From RGIG8306 sp964426655 (GTDB lineage: Bacteria; Bacillota; Clostridia; Lachnospirales; Lachnospiraceae), in assembly GCA_964426655.1 (NCBI GenBank), contig CAYRQT010000048.1, forward strand, positions 1-16,176: a stretch of DNA of 16,176 bases, written 5' to 3'. Positions 14,112-16,176 of this stretch are shown piece by piece. The position numbers were made by a program, and so were the translations under genes. The notes below the pieces were generated by a model, which was given only the letters and a program-made list of their open reading frames with translations, was not told the origin of the DNA and did no database searches. Within the stretch, counting starts at the first letter, position 1. Each line of letters opens with the position of its first letter.

Positions 14112-15129
14112 ATTATTATCCATTGCCATTCCATGCTACAATTCTGCCGCATATATGGAACATTGCATCCGGTCCTTGCTGGTGGGGGGAAAAGAAGTAG
14201 AAATTATCATTGTAGATGATGGTTCACAAAAGGACAATACGGCAGAAATTGCAGACCGATATGAGAAAGAATTCCCCGGGATTATAAAGGCGGTACATCA
14301 GGAAAATGGAGGACATGGCGCCGCTGTCAACACAGGCATTCGGGAAGCCACGGGGGCCTTTTTTAAAGTAGTGGATTCAGACGACTGGGTCAATGAGCAG
14401 GCCTATGAGATAATTCTAGATTTACTGCGGGAGGTGGTGCAGAATGAAACGCCTCTTGATATGCTGATTTCCAATTTTGTTTATGAAAAGGAAGGGGCCA
14501 GACGAAAGAAGGTGATGGCATACCATCGGGCATTGCCTAAAAACAAATTCTTTGGATGGGATGAGGTGGGAGCCTTTAATGTTGGACAGTATATTCTCAT
14601 GCACTCCGTGATTTACCGGACACAGGTATTAAGAGATTGTGGACTGGAGTTGCCCAGACATACCTTTTATGTGGACAATCTGTATGTGTACTATCCCCTC
14701 CCCTATGTGAAGACCATGTATTATCTGGATGTGAATTTTTACCGGTATTTCATTGGCCGGTCAGATCAGTCTGTCAATGAGCAGGTGATGCTTTCCCGCC
14801 TGGATCAGCAAATTCGGGTCAATAAACTGATGTTTGACTGCCATGACCTGACCAAAATAGAAAACAGGCCCCTCAGAGCCTACATGTACCAGTATCTGGA
14901 AATTGTCAGTGTGATTTCTTCCATTTTGCTGATCCGAACTGGCAGCAAGGAAAAACTGCAGGAAAAAAAGGAACTATGGAAATATTTTAAAAATCACAAT
15001 AAAAAGATGTATAAACATCTTCGATATGGAAAGTTTTTGGGAAATGCCATTCACATGCCGGGAAAATGGGGGCGGGACAGTGTTCTGCTGGGGTATAAAA
15101 TTTGTCAGAAGGTATTTGGATTCAATTAA
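14101..15129 (+). CDS. Family 2 glycosyltransferase
   Basis: The 342-residue protein begins with a GT-A fold: LLSIAIPCYNSAAYMEHCIRS, then IIIVDDGS with Asp39-Asp40 for the nucleotide, then ENGGHGAAVNTGI, and the metal-binding DSDDW at 92-96. The last 130 residues are basic and helical and may lie at the membrane face, but no clear membrane-spanning segment is present. It should transfer a sugar from an NDP-sugar to a cell-surface acceptor such as a polysaccharide, teichoic acid or lipid; the donor and acceptor cannot be read. Its start lies inside the CPBP gene. Its stop codon is the first base pair region of the terminator shared with the convergent PAP2 gene. Confidence 0.92.
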   Translation: MQTKLLSIAIPCYNSAAYMEHCIRSLLVGGKEVEIIIVDDGSQKDNTAEIADRYEKEFPGIIKAVHQENGGHGAAVNTGIREATGAFFKVVDSDDWVNEQAYEIILDLLREVVQNETPLDMLISNFVYEKEGARRKKVMAYHRALPKNKFFGWDEVGAFNVGQYILMHSVIYRTQVLRDCGLELPRHTFYVDNLYVYYPLPYVKTMYYLDVNFYRYFIGRSDQSVNEQVMLSRLDQQIRVNKLMFDCHDLTKIENRPLRAYMYQYLEIVSVISSILLIRTGSKEKLQEKKELWKYFKNHNKKMYKHLRYGKFLGNAIHMPGKWGRDSVLLGYKICQKVFGFN

Positions 15130-15164
15130 AAAACCTGCAGGCCTTTAGAGGCCTGCAGGTTTTT
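15129..15164. terminator. Bidirectional terminator shared by the glycosyltransferase and PAP2 genes
   Basis: The arms at 15129-15144 and 15149-15164 (core CCTGCAGGCCT/AGGCCTGCAGG flanked by A5 and T5) form a 16-bp perfect stem with loop TTAG. It has U-runs in both directions. It begins at the last base of the glycosyltransferase stop codon, and its loop contains the stop codon of the minus-strand gene. Confidence 0.93.
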
Positions 15165-15840
15165 CTTTTGAGGAAGAGGAAGGGGGGGGGCTATTTTTGG
15201 CAGTCCCCACTTTATGTGCGTGCCGTTTCGGCAGATAATACACGGGAATGTAGAAGAGAATGGCCATAACCACGGCCCCTGCCACATCCAGCAAAGAATG
15301 TTGCTTTAAAAACACAGTGGACATGCAGATTAACAGAGTCAGAACCCAGGCCAGAAAAGTGGTGCCCCGTTTTTCTCGGAGGCGGGCATTCTTGCTGATG
15401 GCAATGGCCGCTGCAAAAGAGTTGTAGGCATGTATGCTGGGAAAGACATTGGTAGAGGTATCCGCACCATACAAACGACGAATCAGAGGGGCGAAGATAG
15501 AATTATCCGGCACCACCTCAGGCCGCAGGTATTGTCCGTTTGGGAAAACGGTACAGATGACCAGGAAAAGGGTCATGCCCCCATATAAAAAAGTAATGTA
15601 CTGGTAGAATTCTTTCTTATTTGTAAAACAGAGATAGAACCAAACTGCAGGAATAAAAAGAAACCACAAAAAATAGGGGATGATAAAAGATTCCACAAAG
15701 GGAATGAAATCATCCAGAGGCGTGTAAATTACATGAAAATGAGTCGTCACATTTTGCTCTAGCCAATAGAACCATATTAAATAAAAAGGCAGATAAAGAA
15801 GAGTCCAGATCTGCGGATATTTTTTAAAAAACCGGCGCAT
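15145..15840 (-). CDS. PAP2-superfamily membrane phosphatase/phosphotransferase (Aur1-like branch)
   Basis: The protein is 231 residues from the ATG at 15840 and has about six hydrophobic segments. PAP2 motif C2 appears as FPSIHAYNS with His137. Motif C3 appears as STVFLKQHSLLDV with Ser174, His181 and Asp185; the Arg that usually follows the Ser is Thr175. Motif C1 keeps only Arg106-Pro107 (YLRP) and lacks the upstream Lys. This pattern resembles the PAP2_3/Aur1-type branch, which includes lipid phosphotransferases, more than classical phosphatidate phosphatases. It should act on a phosphorylated lipid or lipid-linked head group at the outer membrane face. The C-terminus is a basic/Pro/Ser tail encoded partly by a C9 tract. 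The GTG at 15846 touches the ribosome binding site and was not chosen. Confidence 0.85.
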   Translation of the reverse strand: MRRFFKKYPQIWTLLYLPFYLIWFYWLEQNVTTHFHVIYTPLDDFIPFVESFIIPYFLWFLFIPAVWFYLCFTNKKEFYQYITFLYGGMTLFLVICTVFPNGQYLRPEVVPDNSIFAPLIRRLYGADTSTNVFPSIHAYNSFAAAIAISKNARLREKRGTTFLAWVLTLLICMSTVFLKQHSLLDVAGAVVMAILFYIPVYYLPKRHAHKVGTAKNSPPPSSSSKEKPAGL

Positions 15841-15846
15841 ATACAC

Positions 15847-15853
15847 TCCTTTT
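15847..15853 (-). promoter_or_regulatory. Ribosome binding site that decides the PAP2 start
   Basis: On the minus strand AAAGGAG ends at 15847, six bases before ATG at 15840 and directly against GTG at 15846. The ATG has the right spacing. Confidence 0.7.
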
Positions 15854-15876
15854 GCTGGAAATTATACATATGGGGA

Positions 15877-15905
15877 AGTATACCATAGCTGTTACGGCAA
15901 TACAA
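15877..15905 (-). promoter_or_regulatory. Promoter of the PAP2 gene
   Basis: On the minus strand TTGTAT (15905-15900) and TATACT (15882-15877) are 17 bases apart, with TGG directly before the -10 (extended -10). A second TATAAT (15866-15861) lies downstream without a good -35. Confidence 0.6.
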
Positions 15906-16008
15906 TGGATGACAGGAAAACTTAAGATGTTGCTAACAAAGATAAACGAAAGGTTATGCTCTGTTTATGAAAAGGCCATAACCCCGGAACAAAAAAGGGG
16001 CTGCACAT

Positions 16009-16034
16009 AAAAAAAGGACCGTTAAACGATCCTT
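16009..16034 (-). terminator. Terminator of the minus-strand tRNA operon
   Basis: Read on the minus strand, AAGGATCG pairs with CGGTCCTT (one G-U) around a TTTAA loop, followed by seven T. It lies six bases after the tRNA(CAU) 3' end. Confidence 0.85.
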
Positions 16035-16040
16035 ACCGAG

Positions 16041-16114
16041 TAGCGGAAGGGAGATTCGAACTCTCGACACCACGGGTATGAACCGTGTGCTCTGGCCAAC
16101 TGAGCTATTCCGCC
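16041..16114 (-). tRNA. tRNA with anticodon CAU, probably tRNA-Met (elongator)
   Basis: The 74-nt cloverleaf on the minus strand has acceptor GGCGGAA/TTCCGCT (with G1-U72) and discriminator A. The D arm is GCTC...GAGC. The anticodon stem CACGG/CCGTG encloses loop TTCATAC, giving CAU. The T arm is GAGAG TTCGAAT CTCCC. It lacks the initiator hallmarks (C1-A72 mismatch, three G-C pairs next to the anticodon loop). The alternative is the lysidine-modified tRNA-Ile. The T stem has one A-C mismatch (A50-C64). CCA is not encoded. Confidence 0.88.
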
Positions 16115-16139
16115 CCATATCAAATTGTTGAGAAAAAAA

Positions 16140-16176
16140 TGGGGCCTATAGGGCTCGAACCTATGACCCTCTGCTT
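16140..16176 (-). tRNA. 3' part of a further tRNA, cut by the window edge
   Basis: On the minus strand the visible part holds the 3' anticodon stem GCAGA, a variable loop GGGTC, the T arm ATAGG TTCGAGC CCTAT, the acceptor 3' strand AGGCCCC and discriminator A. The anticodon is outside the window, so the amino acid cannot be assigned. It lies 25 bases upstream of the CAU tRNA in the same operon. Confidence 0.85.

Noticed and set aside
15906..16008. Inverted repeat GGTTATG/CATAACC and a CCCC...GGGG pair in the gap between the PAP2 promoter and the tRNA terminator
   Set aside because: Short arms with long AT-rich loops and no adjoining T-run in a useful place; could be chance. Nothing else is seen in this gap.
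1..16176. CRISPR arrays, insertion sequences, prophage or integron features
   Set aside because: No regularly spaced repeats, transposase or integrase genes, or att-like duplications at the tRNAs were found by reading.

Overview
The window looks like ordinary chromosomal DNA of a low-to-mid GC anaerobic Firmicute. Lachnospiraceae (Clostridia) is my best guess, inferred from gene content: a HrcA/CIRCE-controlled groESL operon, a mini-RNase III gene next to rlmB, a glutaminyl-tRNA synthetase of the clostridial type, and two proteins resembling the clostridial families DUF6062 and DUF6106. No prophage, insertion sequence, CRISPR array or integrase is visible.

Left part (1-6276). The 3' end of a mini-RNase III gene overlaps rlmB, which is followed closely by a LacX-like aldose 1-epimerase gene: an rRNA maturation/modification pair plus a sugar mutarotase. 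Next come a single tRNA-Thr(GGU) with its own promoter, a structured leader and a terminator, and then glnS with its own promoter set in an inverted repeat. A hairpin terminator separates glnS from a MocR-type (GntR plus aminotransferase) regulator gene, which is closely followed by a DUF6062-like gene with two Cys/His metal-site-like modules. A 16-bp perfect hairpin ends this unit and also ends the convergent gene on the other strand.

Middle (6319-11196). A small YtxH-like, Ala-rich membrane-anchored protein is encoded on the minus strand behind a palindrome resembling a TetR-family operator. A 320-bp A-rich intergenic region carries the groESL promoter and a perfect CIRCE element. groES-groEL end at a strong terminator. 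A small membrane protein (DUF6106-like) and guaB (IMP dehydrogenase) follow, each with its own promoter.

Right part (11211-16176). A cell-envelope group follows: a lipoprotein that joins a propeller-like region to an HExxH metalloprotease-like region, a CPBP intramembrane protease, and a family 2 glycosyltransferase overlapping it. A convergent PAP2-type membrane phosphatase/transferase shares a bidirectional terminator with the glycosyltransferase. The window ends in minus-strand tRNAs: a complete CAU tRNA (probably Met) and the 3' part of another.

I see no clear new system. The most interesting items are the propeller-HETSH lipoprotein and its envelope neighbours, the DUF6062-like double Cys/His protein paired with a MocR regulator, two terminators placed directly before ribosome binding sites with no room for a new promoter, the palindromic operators, and a C9 tract in the PAP2 gene.
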